Notes: generated by a model from the sequence alone, not told the origin. 64,000 nucleotides of DNA from Veillonella rogosae JCM 15642 (GCF_002959775.1 NZ_PPCX01000008.1:1-64000), one strand, 5' to 3'. Positions 32,921 to 43,443 are shown, counted from the stretch's first letter. Translations and numbers: made by a program.

Positions 32921-34171
32921 ATGGATAAGGCTAAAGAGGCCTTATGGACAAGATCCTTTGTCCTCGATACTTTGATTAATTTCTTAGTATTTTTGATTTA
33001 TTATTTATTAATCGTTATTATTGCGGTAGTAGCAAAGGATAATCTTCATGCCACAGCAAGTCAAGCTGGCTTGGCCGTTGGTATTTATATTATTGGTACT
33101 GTTGTTGCTCGTTTGTTAGCAGGGCGGTTTATTAGTAGCTTAGGCTGTCGTAAGATGTTGTACTTAGGTTTGTTGATTTACTTAATTTCCACAGCTATGT
33201 ACTTCTACACACCTAATTTATTGATGCTCGACAGTGTTCGTTTCTTAAATGGTTTTGCTTACGGTATTACCTCTACAGCTACAAGTACAATCGTAGCCTC
33301 TATTATTCCAATGTCACGTCGTGGTGAAGGGATTAACTACTATGGTTTGTCTACATCTCTTGCCGCTGCAGTAGGTCCGTTTTTAGGTATTTTGATGCTT
33401 CATAGCCTTGGCTATGACTTTATCATCGCCTTCTGTGTTGCTCTTATCATTCTTTGTGGTATCGGTTCCGTTATCATGAAATTTGATGAACCTAAGCTCG
33501 ATATTGATTCTGAAGAACATAAAGGCATTAAAATTTCTGATTATATCGAACCACGTATGAATTCTATTAGTCTTGTTTCTATACTAGTAGGTTTTGCATA
33601 CTCTGGTGTTATCGGCTTTATGGCCGCTTATACAAAAGATTTAAACCTTATCTTAGCAGGTACATTCTTCTTCGTTGTATATGCTGTAGTTATTACGATA
33701 ACAAGACCATTACTTGGTATTGTATTTGATATGAAAGGGGAAAACTTCGTTCTTTACCCTTGCTTCATATCTTTAGCACTTGGTATTTTCTTGTTGTCTA
33801 TCGCTCACTCTACATGGCTTATACTCTTATCTGCTGTGTTTGTTGGTCTTGGTTACGGTACATTTATGTCAAACGGTCAAGCAGTAACTGTTAAAATTGT
33901 TCCTGTTCACCGCATTGGTGTTGCCACATCTACATACTTCATTGCCTTAGATATGGGCTTAGGTTTTGGTCCATACATTTTAGGTGCTATTAAAGAGGTG
34001 GTTGGTTATACAAGTATGTTCCATGTTACTGTTGTAGTAGCACTTCTAGCATTCGTTGCTTATTATTTCCTCTATGGCCGTTATGTAGGTACTGAAAAAG
34101 ATCTTTCTCTGAAAGCTCGCGCTGAAGAAGAACAAATTAGAAATCGTAAACGTAATGGAAAATTAGCATAA
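32921..34171 (+). CDS. MFS transporter
   Basis: A 416-residue, 12-TM major facilitator. Start at the ATG after GGAGTTGATATT; an upstream in-frame start lacks a site. The loop 2-3 motif is GRFISSLGCRKMLYLG, a degenerate form of the MFS signature, and TM4-5 contain RFLNGFAYGITSTATSTIVASIIP, like the YfcJ/AraJ-type efflux group. The C-terminus is basic (RNRKRNGKLA). Substrate cannot be inferred. Own promoter region and terminator. Confidence 0.85.
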   Translation: MDKAKEALWTRSFVLDTLINFLVFLIYYLLIVIIAVVAKDNLHATASQAGLAVGIYIIGTVVARLLAGRFISSLGCRKMLYLGLLIYLISTAMYFYTPNLLMLDSVRFLNGFAYGITSTATSTIVASIIPMSRRGEGINYYGLSTSLAAAVGPFLGILMLHSLGYDFIIAFCVALIILCGIGSVIMKFDEPKLDIDSEEHKGIKISDYIEPRMNSISLVSILVGFAYSGVIGFMAAYTKDLNLILAGTFFFVVYAVVITITRPLLGIVFDMKGENFVLYPCFISLALGIFLLSIAHSTWLILLSAVFVGLGYGTFMSNGQAVTVKIVPVHRIGVATSTYFIALDMGLGFGPYILGAIKEVVGYTSMFHVTVVVALLAFVAYYFLYGRYVGTEKDLSLKARAEEEQIRNRKRNGKLA

Positions 34172-34205
34172 CATTAGCTATATTACTTACAATCACATAA
34201 CATAT

Positions 34206-34243
34206 AAAAAGGACTATACGAGATATCTCGTATAGTCCTTTTT
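34206..34243. terminator. Terminator after the MFS gene
   Basis: A perfect 17-bp stem, AAAAAGGACTATACGAG with its complement around ATAT, with A and T runs on both sides. Confidence 0.93.
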
Positions 34244-34356
34244 ATTGTTAAGGTATCTTAGTATTCCATTGTATTCTATACTGCTAGTTTAGTATTTAAA
34301 TATCCTTCAAATACCATCTAGTAGTATAGGTGTATGAGAAGTTACATCGTAACCTA

Positions 34357-35580
34357 TTATTTCTCAATATTAACGATGTTTACGATAATTTCTACGGCTT
34401 TTTTCATGTCATCAATACATGCGAATTCATGACGACCGTGTAGGTTTTCTACGCCTGTAAAGATATTTGGTGTAGGAATGCCCATGAAGGAGATTTTAGA
34501 GCCATCTGTACCGCCACGGATAGGATCGCAAAGAGGAGTGATACCTGCTTTTTCCATAGCTGCTTTAGCTACGTTAACGCATTCCATATTGTCTTTGATG
34601 ACATCGTACATGTTGTAATATTGGTCTTTTACAGATACTTCACATACTTCGCGGCCATAGATTTCGTTTAATGTTTGTCCTGCTTGTAAGAAGAATGCTT
34701 TTTTCGCTTCGAACAATTCTTTGTCATGGTCGCGAATGATGTAATTCATTTTACCAGTGTCTACTTGGGTTTCCATGCTCATAAGCATGAAGAAACCTTG
34801 GCGTCCACAAGTGTGTTCAGGAACAGCAGCACCTGGTAGTAAAGCATCGAATTGCATTGCTAATTTTGCACAGTTAATCATGATGCCTTTGGCAGTGCCT
34901 GTGTGAACCGATACACCTTTAAGGGTAACAGTGCCGCCAGCGGCATTAAATGTTTCGTATTCAAGCTGACCGAGGCTTTCACCATCGATAGTGTAAGCAT
35001 AGTCTACAGGGAATTGTTTAACATCAAAGTGATCTGCACCAGTACCGATTTCTTCGTCTGGACCGAAGGCACACATGATTTTGCCGTGTTTGATTTCTGG
35101 ATGAGCTACGAGGTAGGCGAGGGCTTCCATAATTTCGCAGATACCAGCTTTGTCGTCACCGCCTAGTAGTGTAAGACCATCGGTTACTACCAAGGATTTA
35201 CCAATATAGTTCTTTAAATTAGGGAAATCTGCACGACGTGTGTAGATTTGATGTTCTTCGTTGAGGCAAATATCGCTACCATCATAGTTTTCTACGATGC
35301 GAGGTTTGATGTTTTCTGCATTGTAATCAGCTGTATCCATATGAGCGATAAAGCCAATAGCAGGTGCTTTTTCATCTGTATTAGCATTTAATGTGCCAAT
35401 AACAAAGCCGTTTTCACGATTGTAAATAACTTCGTCCAAGCCGATTGCTTTTAAATCGGGAACGAGTACGTTCGTTGCAAAATCTACTTGTGATTGCGTA
35501 CTAGGAATAGTAGTGCTTTCCTCATTAGACCGTGTGTTTATGCTTGTATAGCGTACAAAACGTTCGACTATTGATTCCAT
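34357..35580 (-). CDS. pepT: Peptidase T (tripeptidase)
   Basis: Cytoplasmic zinc aminotripeptidase of the M20B family, 407 residues. Metal-site motifs: GFIAHMDTADYNAEN (His and Asp), LLGGDDKAGICEIM (bridging Asp), FGPDEEIGTGADHF (catalytic Glu pair) and the C-terminal NLHGRHEFAC. IRGGTDGSKISFMGIPTPNIFTG is the family C-terminal signature. GAGGCTC precedes the ATG. Divergent from an OPT oligopeptide transporter, so peptide import and cleavage genes sit together. Confidence 0.96.
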   Translation of the reverse strand: MESIVERFVRYTSINTRSNEESTTIPSTQSQVDFATNVLVPDLKAIGLDEVIYNRENGFVIGTLNANTDEKAPAIGFIAHMDTADYNAENIKPRIVENYDGSDICLNEEHQIYTRRADFPNLKNYIGKSLVVTDGLTLLGGDDKAGICEIMEALAYLVAHPEIKHGKIMCAFGPDEEIGTGADHFDVKQFPVDYAYTIDGESLGQLEYETFNAAGGTVTLKGVSVHTGTAKGIMINCAKLAMQFDALLPGAAVPEHTCGRQGFFMLMSMETQVDTGKMNYIIRDHDKELFEAKKAFFLQAGQTLNEIYGREVCEVSVKDQYYNMYDVIKDNMECVNVAKAAMEKAGITPLCDPIRGGTDGSKISFMGIPTPNIFTGVENLHGRHEFACIDDMKKAVEIIVNIVNIEK

Positions 35581-35825
35581 AATGAGCCTCCTCGTAAGTA
35601 AACATACGTGTTATACATATTGGTATAAATGCTGTATATAATAAAGATTCTTAATATACTTTCATTGTAGAACAGGGGCGATGAAAATGCAAAATAAATA
35701 TTTACGGAAGATGTGATATTTTATTCGCATAATACATAGAAAACCATTGAACCATGCATAGTACCATGTTAGTATAAAGGTGAATAGTTATACGTTTGTA
35801 CTTTTTTATGTTAGGAGGTTTTACT

Positions 35826-37763
35826 ATGTCGGACGAAACTCGTTCAATTCCGCCCGTAGAACCGGTACTAGATCCTAAGAAGGATTACGTAGAGATTAAC
35901 TCATATGTAGTATTCTGGGGCCTATTCTATGCGGCAATTTTCACACTGGCCGTAGGTTATCTATGTTTGAAAATTGGTCAAACAGTAGATGCCTTTGCAC
36001 CAGTATCTGTACTTGCAATGGGTACAGCAGTTATCTTGAAACGTAAGAATGCTTTTGCTGAAACGGTTCACATTCAGGCTATCGCTAGTTCTAGTACGAA
36101 CACATTAGCGGGCGCTATGTTCTTCTTGCCAGCTCTATACATTTGGAATGTTACAGATGTATCCTTTGTGCAAATGGCGATTCCTATCATCCTTGGTGGC
36201 GTTTTAGGTGTTTTATTATGCGTTATGTTCCGTCGCTACTTCGTTGAGGAAATGCACTATGTGTATCCGTTCCCAAGTGGTCGTGCAGCCGCAGAAGTAT
36301 TGATGAGTAATGAAGGTAGCAAAGCAAAACTCATGCTTGGTTCTGGTCTCATTGCTCTCGTGTATGACTTTATTCTTAATAGCTTAGGTTGGTGGGAAGA
36401 AGTTATTCGTACTACTACCTTTAAATGGGGCGCGGCTCTTGCTGATCAAACTAAATTGACTGCAGCCGTAGATACTGACGCAGCATTACTTGGTCTTGGT
36501 TACTTTACAGGTCTTCGCTATGCAGCGATTATCGCAGCAGGCTCCTTCTTCTCTTGGTTCGTATGTATTCCAATCGTGTACTATTTAGCTCCTGAACATA
36601 TCATGCAAATTGGAGGTCAAGCTGTTCCTTTAGCAGAGGCTCCAATTCGTAAGGTGTTCCTTGATTATGTTCGTCATATTGGTATCGGTATGCTTGCTAT
36701 GGCAGGTATCATCGGTCTACTCAATATGTCTAAAGTTGTAGCAAGCGTTGTTAAAAATGCGGTGCTTGATATCTTTAGCTCTAAAACGACTGATGTTCAT
36801 TTACTTCGTACACAACGCGATATTCCTACATCTTGGATTGGTGCTGGTATCTTGTTATGTACAGTTCTATTCGCTGCATATTTCCACTTTATGTATGCTG
36901 ATACTTTCAGTCAAACAGTGGTAGCATTCTTAATTGTTCTTATTATGTCCTTCTTATTATCTGTAGTAGGTATTAGCTCTATCGCTTATACAGGTACAGA
37001 ACCAGTATCTGGTATGACAATCTTCATGATTATCATCTCCGCTGTATGCTTAACAGCTGCAGGTATGACTGGTAAAGTAGGCATGATTGCAGTCCTAATG
37101 ATGGCATCCTTCATCGGTACAACTATCGGTATGGCTGGTAACTTCATGTCTGAGCTTAAAGTAGCTCATATGACAGGTGCTACACCTAAGAAAATGGAAC
37201 AATGGCAAATCGTTGGTACTATTCTTTGTGCAGTCCTTTCTGTAGGCGTTATGATTCTCTTGAACGACGCATACGGCTTTGTAGGGGACCATGCATTAAA
37301 TGCACCACAAGCAAACGCTATGGCTGCTATCATTGAACCTTTGATGACTGGTGGTAGTGCTCAATGGCCTCTATACATGGCAGGTGCATTATTTGCTATT
37401 ATCTTGTGGATGGTAAAAGTTCCACCATTGGCATTTGCTCTTGGTACGTACTTGCCAATGGAAATCAACACACCATTACTTATCGGTGGTTTGATTGCAT
37501 ACTTCGTACAAAATAGTACAAAAGATAAAGCGTTGGCAGATCTTCGCTTCGCTCAAGGTAGTACAATTGCTTCCGGTCTCGTAGCTGGTGGCGCTATTGG
37601 TTCCTTGTTCAGTGCGGTGCTCCGCATTGTAGGTGTTGATGTATTTGCAGAAGCTTGGGTTGAAACTCCAGAAGCAACATACCTCAGTATCGTAATGTAC
37701 CTATTACTTTGTGTATTCTTGTACAAAGTAGCTATGTACGTAAAAGCTAAAAAATCTAAATAA
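35826..37763 (+). CDS. OPT family oligopeptide transporter
   Basis: A 645-residue polytopic transporter with about 15-16 membrane segments. Start after TTAGGAGGTTTTACT. Family features: the glycine/alanine-rich NTLAGAMFFLPALYIW, VYPFPSGRAAAEVL, and MAGNFMSELKVAHMTGATPKKMEQWQ (the OPT signature with the QxxG-like region). This is the bacterial YPAQ-type branch predicted to import oligopeptides or metal-chelate peptides. Divergent from pepT across 245 bp, so a shared control region is possible. Confidence 0.92.
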   Translation: MSDETRSIPPVEPVLDPKKDYVEINSYVVFWGLFYAAIFTLAVGYLCLKIGQTVDAFAPVSVLAMGTAVILKRKNAFAETVHIQAIASSSTNTLAGAMFFLPALYIWNVTDVSFVQMAIPIILGGVLGVLLCVMFRRYFVEEMHYVYPFPSGRAAAEVLMSNEGSKAKLMLGSGLIALVYDFILNSLGWWEEVIRTTTFKWGAALADQTKLTAAVDTDAALLGLGYFTGLRYAAIIAAGSFFSWFVCIPIVYYLAPEHIMQIGGQAVPLAEAPIRKVFLDYVRHIGIGMLAMAGIIGLLNMSKVVASVVKNAVLDIFSSKTTDVHLLRTQRDIPTSWIGAGILLCTVLFAAYFHFMYADTFSQTVVAFLIVLIMSFLLSVVGISSIAYTGTEPVSGMTIFMIIISAVCLTAAGMTGKVGMIAVLMMASFIGTTIGMAGNFMSELKVAHMTGATPKKMEQWQIVGTILCAVLSVGVMILLNDAYGFVGDHALNAPQANAMAAIIEPLMTGGSAQWPLYMAGALFAIILWMVKVPPLAFALGTYLPMEINTPLLIGGLIAYFVQNSTKDKALADLRFAQGSTIASGLVAGGAIGSLFSAVLRIVGVDVFAEAWVETPEATYLSIVMYLLLCVFLYKVAMYVKAKKSK

Positions 37764-37773
37764 AGTTTAATGG

Positions 37774-37807
37774 AAAAATACTCCACTTATAAAAGTGGAG
37801 TATTTTT
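37774..37807. terminator. Terminator of the OPT gene
   Basis: AAAAATACTCCACTT and its complement around ATAA. It marks the left border of the AT-rich dynamin cassette. Confidence 0.93.
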
Positions 37808-37934
37808 TTGGCTCTTTTAAAATGAATATAAAATGAAATTATTAATGAAAAATTAATGAAATTTTATAAGATTGTATATATAAAAGTGATATGATTAGCT
37901 AAATTAGTATAGTGTATTTTTATAGGTGGACACA

Positions 37935-38558
37935 ATGGGGAATAATTTAAAAGAAGAATTTATTGATGTGATAAAACTTGTCACTAAAGATGTAACTAAT
38001 GAAGTTGTAACAAATACAACTTTAAAATCACTTGAAGAACATATCAAAAAACTTCAAAAAGCAAATGAGATTATTAAAAATATTGAAGTGAATCTATCAG
38101 ATGGTCAAGAGTTATATAGAAATATCAAGACAGAGACAAATAAAACGACGGTTGAATTTTATAAGAATTTACATAACTGGAAAAGTGCTATTGAACAGGA
38201 AAATGCATTAATCTCTCAACTGATTGCTGAATCAAAAAATTTTAATGAAATTTCTAATGTTCAACTTTCTAAATATCTTGCATACATAGAGAATCTGGAT
38301 AAAGAATATAAAACTACGCAAACAATTATTCGTGGTATAGAGGATAGTTATAACAATTTTATTAACAAGCAGGAAACTTCTTTTGAGAAGTTTGTTTCAG
38401 AAATGAATGTATTGATTGGTAAAATTCAGGAACAATCAGAGGAGGATCGTAGCGACTACCAGAAGATGTTTAACAATTTATCTATGCGAATAAATATCGC
38501 TATAGCATTATTAATGTTACTAAATACATTGTTTGTTTTATTTTTCTTTATGAATTAA
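37935..38558 (+). CDS. Coiled-coil protein with C-terminal membrane anchor
   Basis: A 207-residue protein without a family I can name. Start at the ATG after AGGTGG (a GTG at 37926 is in frame but lies in that site). The body is nearly all helix-forming with heptad-like charged repeats (LKSLEEHIKKLQKANEIIKNIE, QEQSEEDRSDYQKMFNNL) and long polar stretches, and it ends in one hydrophobic segment, INIAIALLMLLNTLFVLFFF, followed by MN: a tail-anchored layout. It starts the five-gene cassette, 9 bp before the first dynamin-like gene. A membrane-bound partner or length spacer for the GTPases is plausible but inferred. Confidence 0.65.
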   Translation: MGNNLKEEFIDVIKLVTKDVTNEVVTNTTLKSLEEHIKKLQKANEIIKNIEVNLSDGQELYRNIKTETNKTTVEFYKNLHNWKSAIEQENALISQLIAESKNFNEISNVQLSKYLAYIENLDKEYKTTQTIIRGIEDSYNNFINKQETSFEKFVSEMNVLIGKIQEQSEEDRSDYQKMFNNLSMRINIAIALLMLLNTLFVLFFFMN

Positions 38559-38567
38559 GGTGAATAT

Positions 38568-40460
38568 ATGTATAGTAACTCTGCCACTAAGTTAGAAACA
38601 CTGTTTTCTCATGTTGAAGATGCTTATAGAGAACGTGCACGACAGCATACTAAGCAATATATTTTAGCATTTGTAAAAAATTTTGAATATCTATTTCAAT
38701 ATACTAATCTTAAATATAAATATGGAGATAGTAAGATTTTCGGGCCAGAAATAAAAAGTATACAAGAAAATTTAGTTAAGATTAAATCTTTGGCCGAAGA
38801 ATTAGATAATAAGTTTATGCTATTTGTTATGGGCAGCGGTAAAAATGGTAAGTCTACTCTCATTAATGCCCTTGCAGGTAAACAAGTAGCTAAGGAAAGT
38901 ATAAGTCCAGAAACTTGGAAAATAGATGTTTTTACTAATTATGAAAAATCAGAATCAATTAAGTTGAAGTTTAAAGATGGTTCAGAAAAAATATATTCAA
39001 AAGAAGAAGCCTTAGAATATTTGCAAAATGAAGATTTAAAGGTTCGAGAATCTAAAAAAATAATAAGAGCTAAGCGTGATGAAGCTAGAGATAGTGGTTT
39101 GAGCATCGAGGCATTAGAAGAGAAACTTCAAGAACTTCAAAAGTATTATTTATATAGATCTGATGTAATAGAAATGGTTACACCTATTAAGAATAGTAAA
39201 CTCCTAGAATCTTATAATCTAGTTGATACACCTGGATTAAATCAAGAAATTGATGGCATGGTTATTTCTAATGCAAAAGAATATTATAGTAAAGCTGATG
39301 GTATTATATGGGTATTGCCAGGTGATCGGATAGCTGGTGCTGGAGATAAAAAAGAGATCGAACGTGTATTAAAGGAGTATGGTAATCCACAAAATATTAT
39401 TGCTGTAATTAATAGACTAGATAATATTATTGCTAATGGACAAACTGTTGATGGTGTTATTGCTGATGCAAAAAGGTTTTATGGTGATATTTTTAATGAA
39501 TTTATTCCAATATCTGCACGACAAGCTCGACATGCTCAAGAAGTTTTAAAGAATAAACCATTATCTGATGAAGCTTATAAAAATGCTATTAGTGAATATG
39601 AGGCTAGTAGATTTGATTATTTATTAAATCATTTAAATCGAACTTTATTTTCTGATGCGTTAGCATTACAAATCAATGCAAAGATTAAAAATACCGGACT
39701 GGTATATTCAGACATCGAATCTAAAATACATGATATATATGAAACTTTATCAGAGGTTAATGATAAAAGATTAACTTTGCAAAAAGAACTTGAAGAAGAT
39801 ACGATGAATAGATTTATGAGGTGGGTTGATAAATTTACGGAATTTGCTAAAAAAGAAGTAAGTCGTGTTCGTATGACTTCTGATTTATATAATGATGAAT
39901 TATGGAGAATGGAACCTAGGAAATTTAATAGTTTTGTAAAGGAACATATTGTTAAACCTGATGAAGTTTTAGTGGGAATTCAAAGAATTGTAAATGAGCT
40001 TTGTTTGGATTTCTCGGAGTTCCTAAACTATAAAAATTCCATTAGTTTATTTGTCGAATTTAAACATTTATATCCAGTAGAATCTAATATTAATTTTGCT
40101 GTTGAGTATAATGAATGGGATGATTTCTCAAATATAGCATCTAATTATACGGGTGGAGGTATTGTTGATACTTTCATCAGGGGCGTAGATCGAATGTTTA
40201 ATGAAGAAAAAAGTAAGCGTATTACAGATCAATTTTATCAACAGTTAGAAAAGATTATTAAAAATATTATTAGTGAATTAGGCGATAAAATTGATGGATA
40301 TATTACAAGTATAGAATGTAATATGGAAAACTCATTTTCAGAAATGTATGGATCGTCAGTATATGTAGAGGAATTTAAAGCTATATTAATAGAACTGATG
40401 AACTGCAAGCTGGGGGAAATGAGAGATTTATCAGTTCGAGATTTGATTTATAATTCTTAG
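38568..40460 (+). CDS. Dynamin-like GTPase 1
   Basis: A 630-residue large GTPase. G1 is GSGKNGKST (89-97), the G2 threonine probably in SPET (116), G3 is DTPG (220-223), and G4 is NRLD (282-285) in place of NKxD. An unusual charged, probably coiled insertion (about 145-195) lies between G1 and G3. The rest is helical with coiled-coil character, and a weak glycine-rich membrane-contact stretch (NYTGGGIVDTFIRG) occurs near 530; no clear transmembrane segment is seen. This matches the bacterial dynamin family (membrane remodelling), possibly a partner of the second GTPase. AAGGTG precedes the start. Confidence 0.8.
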   Translation: MYSNSATKLETLFSHVEDAYRERARQHTKQYILAFVKNFEYLFQYTNLKYKYGDSKIFGPEIKSIQENLVKIKSLAEELDNKFMLFVMGSGKNGKSTLINALAGKQVAKESISPETWKIDVFTNYEKSESIKLKFKDGSEKIYSKEEALEYLQNEDLKVRESKKIIRAKRDEARDSGLSIEALEEKLQELQKYYLYRSDVIEMVTPIKNSKLLESYNLVDTPGLNQEIDGMVISNAKEYYSKADGIIWVLPGDRIAGAGDKKEIERVLKEYGNPQNIIAVINRLDNIIANGQTVDGVIADAKRFYGDIFNEFIPISARQARHAQEVLKNKPLSDEAYKNAISEYEASRFDYLLNHLNRTLFSDALALQINAKIKNTGLVYSDIESKIHDIYETLSEVNDKRLTLQKELEEDTMNRFMRWVDKFTEFAKKEVSRVRMTSDLYNDELWRMEPRKFNSFVKEHIVKPDEVLVGIQRIVNELCLDFSEFLNYKNSISLFVEFKHLYPVESNINFAVEYNEWDDFSNIASNYTGGGIVDTFIRGVDRMFNEEKSKRITDQFYQQLEKIIKNIISELGDKIDGYITSIECNMENSFSEMYGSSVYVEEFKAILIELMNCKLGEMRDLSVRDLIYNS

Positions 40461-40491
40461 TAAAAATCTGTGGTAATAATAAGGAGTTATT

Positions 40492-42201
40492 ATGGAACTT
40501 TTAGCATCAATAGAATCAGCGATAAATAAAACGACAACATCACCTTTATATACTATACAAAATCCTTTAGCTTTAGAGATTAAATCATCTTTAGATATAT
40601 TAGCTGATAAGGTGAATACTCCTTTAAGATTAGCAATTATTGGAGAGGTTAAATCTGGTAAATCAACGTTGCTAAACTGTTTTGCTGGTGGTGAAATTTC
40701 TCCAACGAATGTAAGTGAAGCAACGGCTTCTATTATGAAAATCTCATACTCATCAAGTGAAAGTGCAGTAATTAATTTTGTTGATGGAACTTGTAAGCCT
40801 GGTTCTGTAAGTGAAATATTTGATGAGTTAATTAAGTATCAAAATAATCAAGAGTATTTTAAAAACTGTAAGGATGTTGTCGTTAAGCGTAATATGCCAG
40901 GGTTAAAATCTTTGAATATTATTGATACGCCAGGCTTGGGGACTATTACACAACAGAATGAAGAAAGAACCATAGAATATTTCCAAGATGTAGATGTTGT
41001 CTTATGGGTATTTAATGGTAATTATTTAGGACAGACTGATGTTAATAATTATGTACGAACTGTATCTAATATGGGAAAACCAATAATCGCTATTATTAAT
41101 AGAATTGATGAAGTTGATGGTGATCCTCAAGATTTAGTTGATTATCTTGATGATACTATGGGAGTATACTTTAAACGAGTTTTTCCGATAAGTGCAAAAA
41201 AAGCATACCATGGAATTGTAAATAATATTTCTGCTGAAATTGATTCATCAGGTTTTAAAACCTTATATGATTATTTACAGAATAATATAGAAAAACAGTC
41301 TGAAGTTGTACAAACAGAATCTATATTAAATTCAGTACAAGTATTAGAGAAACAGTTAAATCTTATCCACAGACAAGTATTAGATAATATAAATCTAAAG
41401 TTAGAGCTATTTGAACAGCTGGGGGCAAAGATTGATTATGCTTCTTCGTCTTTTAAGAGCGATATTAATAGTTATATTTCTAATTGGGCATATAATGAGT
41501 TTTTAGCAAATGCTGAATCTTCATTAAAGAATAAGGTCAATTCTATGGGAATGACATCAACTAATAGTACAGAAAAGGCTGTAAAAGATGAATTAGATAA
41601 GATTATTAGCAATGGTGATAATAGAGAAATCAAAGAATTTATAGATAGATTGAACATATATATAAATGAAAGTTGGCAAAGTGCTCTAGAACGTATAGAT
41701 GAGGAACTTGAGGAGTCAATGTCTCTGTCTATTGAGGATAATTTTAAAACATATACAGAAATACCCTCTTTATATAGTACAGTGGGTGAATCTTCTGGAT
41801 TGCAAGATTCTATGATGACTGCTGTGGCGGCAGGGGGAGCTTTATCAGTTTATGCAGCTGTATTAGGTCCAGCTGCTGCACATGTATCTTTGGCCGGAGC
41901 ATTAGGCGCATTCATGCCTCCATTAATGCTTGCTGGAGCGGCAGTGGGAGCATTAAAAATATTTACTGAAAATAAAAAGAAAAAAGACTCTTTGAACAGT
42001 CTCATTAGCTCTAGTATCTTAGCAATGAGAGAGGCTGTTTGTAATAAAATTAAAGATAATGTTTCTCCGTTCATCTCAGATATAAGAGAGAAAACTCTTA
42101 ATGAAGCAAAAGATAAGTTTATTGGAAATAATTTTGATGGTATGACTACTGATGAAATTTATAAATTAAAGGCTAATGTGGAATTATTTTTAACACAATA
42201 A
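40492..42201 (+). CDS. Dynamin-like GTPase 2
   Basis: A 569-residue large GTPase, clearly different in sequence from its neighbour. G1 is GEVKSGKST (51-59), the G2 threonine is in SEATAS (about 78), G3 is DTPG (145-148), G4 is NRID (203-206). A long helical stalk follows. Residues about 440-490 form two adjacent hydrophobic glycine/alanine-rich segments (AAGGALSVYAAVLGPAAA, AFMPPLMLAGAAVGAL), a membrane paddle or hairpin like that of bacterial dynamin-like proteins, followed by a Lys cluster. Paired bacterial dynamins often form hetero-oligomers. AAGGAG precedes the ATG, 31 bp after the first GTPase. Confidence 0.85.
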   Translation: MELLASIESAINKTTTSPLYTIQNPLALEIKSSLDILADKVNTPLRLAIIGEVKSGKSTLLNCFAGGEISPTNVSEATASIMKISYSSSESAVINFVDGTCKPGSVSEIFDELIKYQNNQEYFKNCKDVVVKRNMPGLKSLNIIDTPGLGTITQQNEERTIEYFQDVDVVLWVFNGNYLGQTDVNNYVRTVSNMGKPIIAIINRIDEVDGDPQDLVDYLDDTMGVYFKRVFPISAKKAYHGIVNNISAEIDSSGFKTLYDYLQNNIEKQSEVVQTESILNSVQVLEKQLNLIHRQVLDNINLKLELFEQLGAKIDYASSSFKSDINSYISNWAYNEFLANAESSLKNKVNSMGMTSTNSTEKAVKDELDKIISNGDNREIKEFIDRLNIYINESWQSALERIDEELEESMSLSIEDNFKTYTEIPSLYSTVGESSGLQDSMMTAVAAGGALSVYAAVLGPAAAHVSLAGALGAFMPPLMLAGAAVGALKIFTENKKKKDSLNSLISSSILAMREAVCNKIKDNVSPFISDIREKTLNEAKDKFIGNNFDGMTTDEIYKLKANVELFLTQ

Positions 42202-42279
42202 TAGTAATATATGTTAGCTGATATTTAGAATGTTTTAAATATGAGGTGCATTATAAAGCACTAATAAGAGAATACATTA

Positions 42280-43443
42280 ATGGAATCATTTGATCAAAAT
42301 CAACGAATACAAAATAAAATGTATCCATTTGCTATGTATGAAGATAGTATATGGAATACATTTGTAAACAATTTTGCTATAAAATATTTAGAATGGAGTG
42401 GTAGGTTAAGTTTAGTAGACTATATTAAAACCTCGGTAGTATTAACAATTATTTTTAGTATAACAAGTGTGGGGCTATTTTTGATTATACCTTCAGTAAA
42501 TCTATCAAAAGTATTGACTATATTTGTTACACTTTTTATTGGTGTATCAATTGTGCCATCAATTTCTTTACTGTGTCGAAGGCTTAATGATATTGGTTTG
42601 AATAAAACTAAATTATTATATTTACTTTTCCCTATTTTTGGAGCCTTATATCTTTTCTTTACTTTACTAAGAAAGAGTGAAGTAAGTATAAGCTATATTG
42701 AAATGGGAAAAAAGAACTTTTGGGGATCTAATTGGACCGTATCGACCTATAAGCTAATATATATTTTGAGCTTTTTACTTCTGTTTGTTGTTTGTAATAT
42801 TGTATATAAGCCTTTAATAAATTCGACTTTATTAGTTAGTAAAGTTGAGACTATAGCATCTAATATTGCTGATGAATACACAAAATATACAACTATAGAT
42901 TATATAAATCGAAATAAAGAAGATAAAAGTCTAAAGAGTAAGTCAGAACAAGAACGTGTTGAACGGGAACAAATTGAAAAGCAAAAAATTGAACAAAATC
43001 AAGAACGTATAAGACTAGAAAGTATAGAGAAGGCTAAACAAAAAAATATTGATCAGGCACAAAATACTGTAGAGAAATTTTATTTAGCTATTGATCAACA
43101 AAAATATAATGATGCATTCAATATGTTCTCTGATAATCAGAGAAATGTTATAGGTAACTTTTGGGATTGGAAGCAAGGGTATCAAAATACTATTTCAGTA
43201 GAATTGAAGCGGTTAGATTTAAAAAACTATTCTGATACATCTATTTCTTTTGAGTATTTGTTGGCTTCTAAAGATAGAATTTCTAGTGGGATAGAACAAA
43301 AACTATTTAGAGGGAATATTGTTATGATGAAGATAAATGGAAGCTGGTATATAGATTCACAAGATGGAGAACTTTTGAGAAGTGAAATCCTTCGTGATTC
43401 ATATAATTCGTATAAGGGGCCTTCATATAATGGCCGAAGATAA
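42280..43443 (+). CDS. DUF805-like membrane protein with extracytoplasmic NTF2-like tail
   Basis: A 387-residue protein. Residues about 35-200 hold four hydrophobic segments around SLLCRRLNDIGLNKTKLLYLL, which matches the DUF805 (YhaH-like) inner-membrane family. A charged coiled coil follows (EQERVEREQIEKQKIEQNQERI), then a soluble domain (about 265-365) whose opening, NTVEKFYLAIDQQKYNDAFNMF, and FRGNIVMMKINGSWYID resemble DUF4878/NTF2-like lumenal domains. Residues 200-387 probably face the periplasm. 78 bp after the second GTPase. I do not know this fusion from other systems. Confidence 0.65.
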   Translation: MESFDQNQRIQNKMYPFAMYEDSIWNTFVNNFAIKYLEWSGRLSLVDYIKTSVVLTIIFSITSVGLFLIIPSVNLSKVLTIFVTLFIGVSIVPSISLLCRRLNDIGLNKTKLLYLLFPIFGALYLFFTLLRKSEVSISYIEMGKKNFWGSNWTVSTYKLIYILSFLLLFVVCNIVYKPLINSTLLVSKVETIASNIADEYTKYTTIDYINRNKEDKSLKSKSEQERVEREQIEKQKIEQNQERIRLESIEKAKQKNIDQAQNTVEKFYLAIDQQKYNDAFNMFSDNQRNVIGNFWDWKQGYQNTISVELKRLDLKNYSDTSISFEYLLASKDRISSGIEQKLFRGNIVMMKINGSWYIDSQDGELLRSEILRDSYNSYKGPSYNGRR

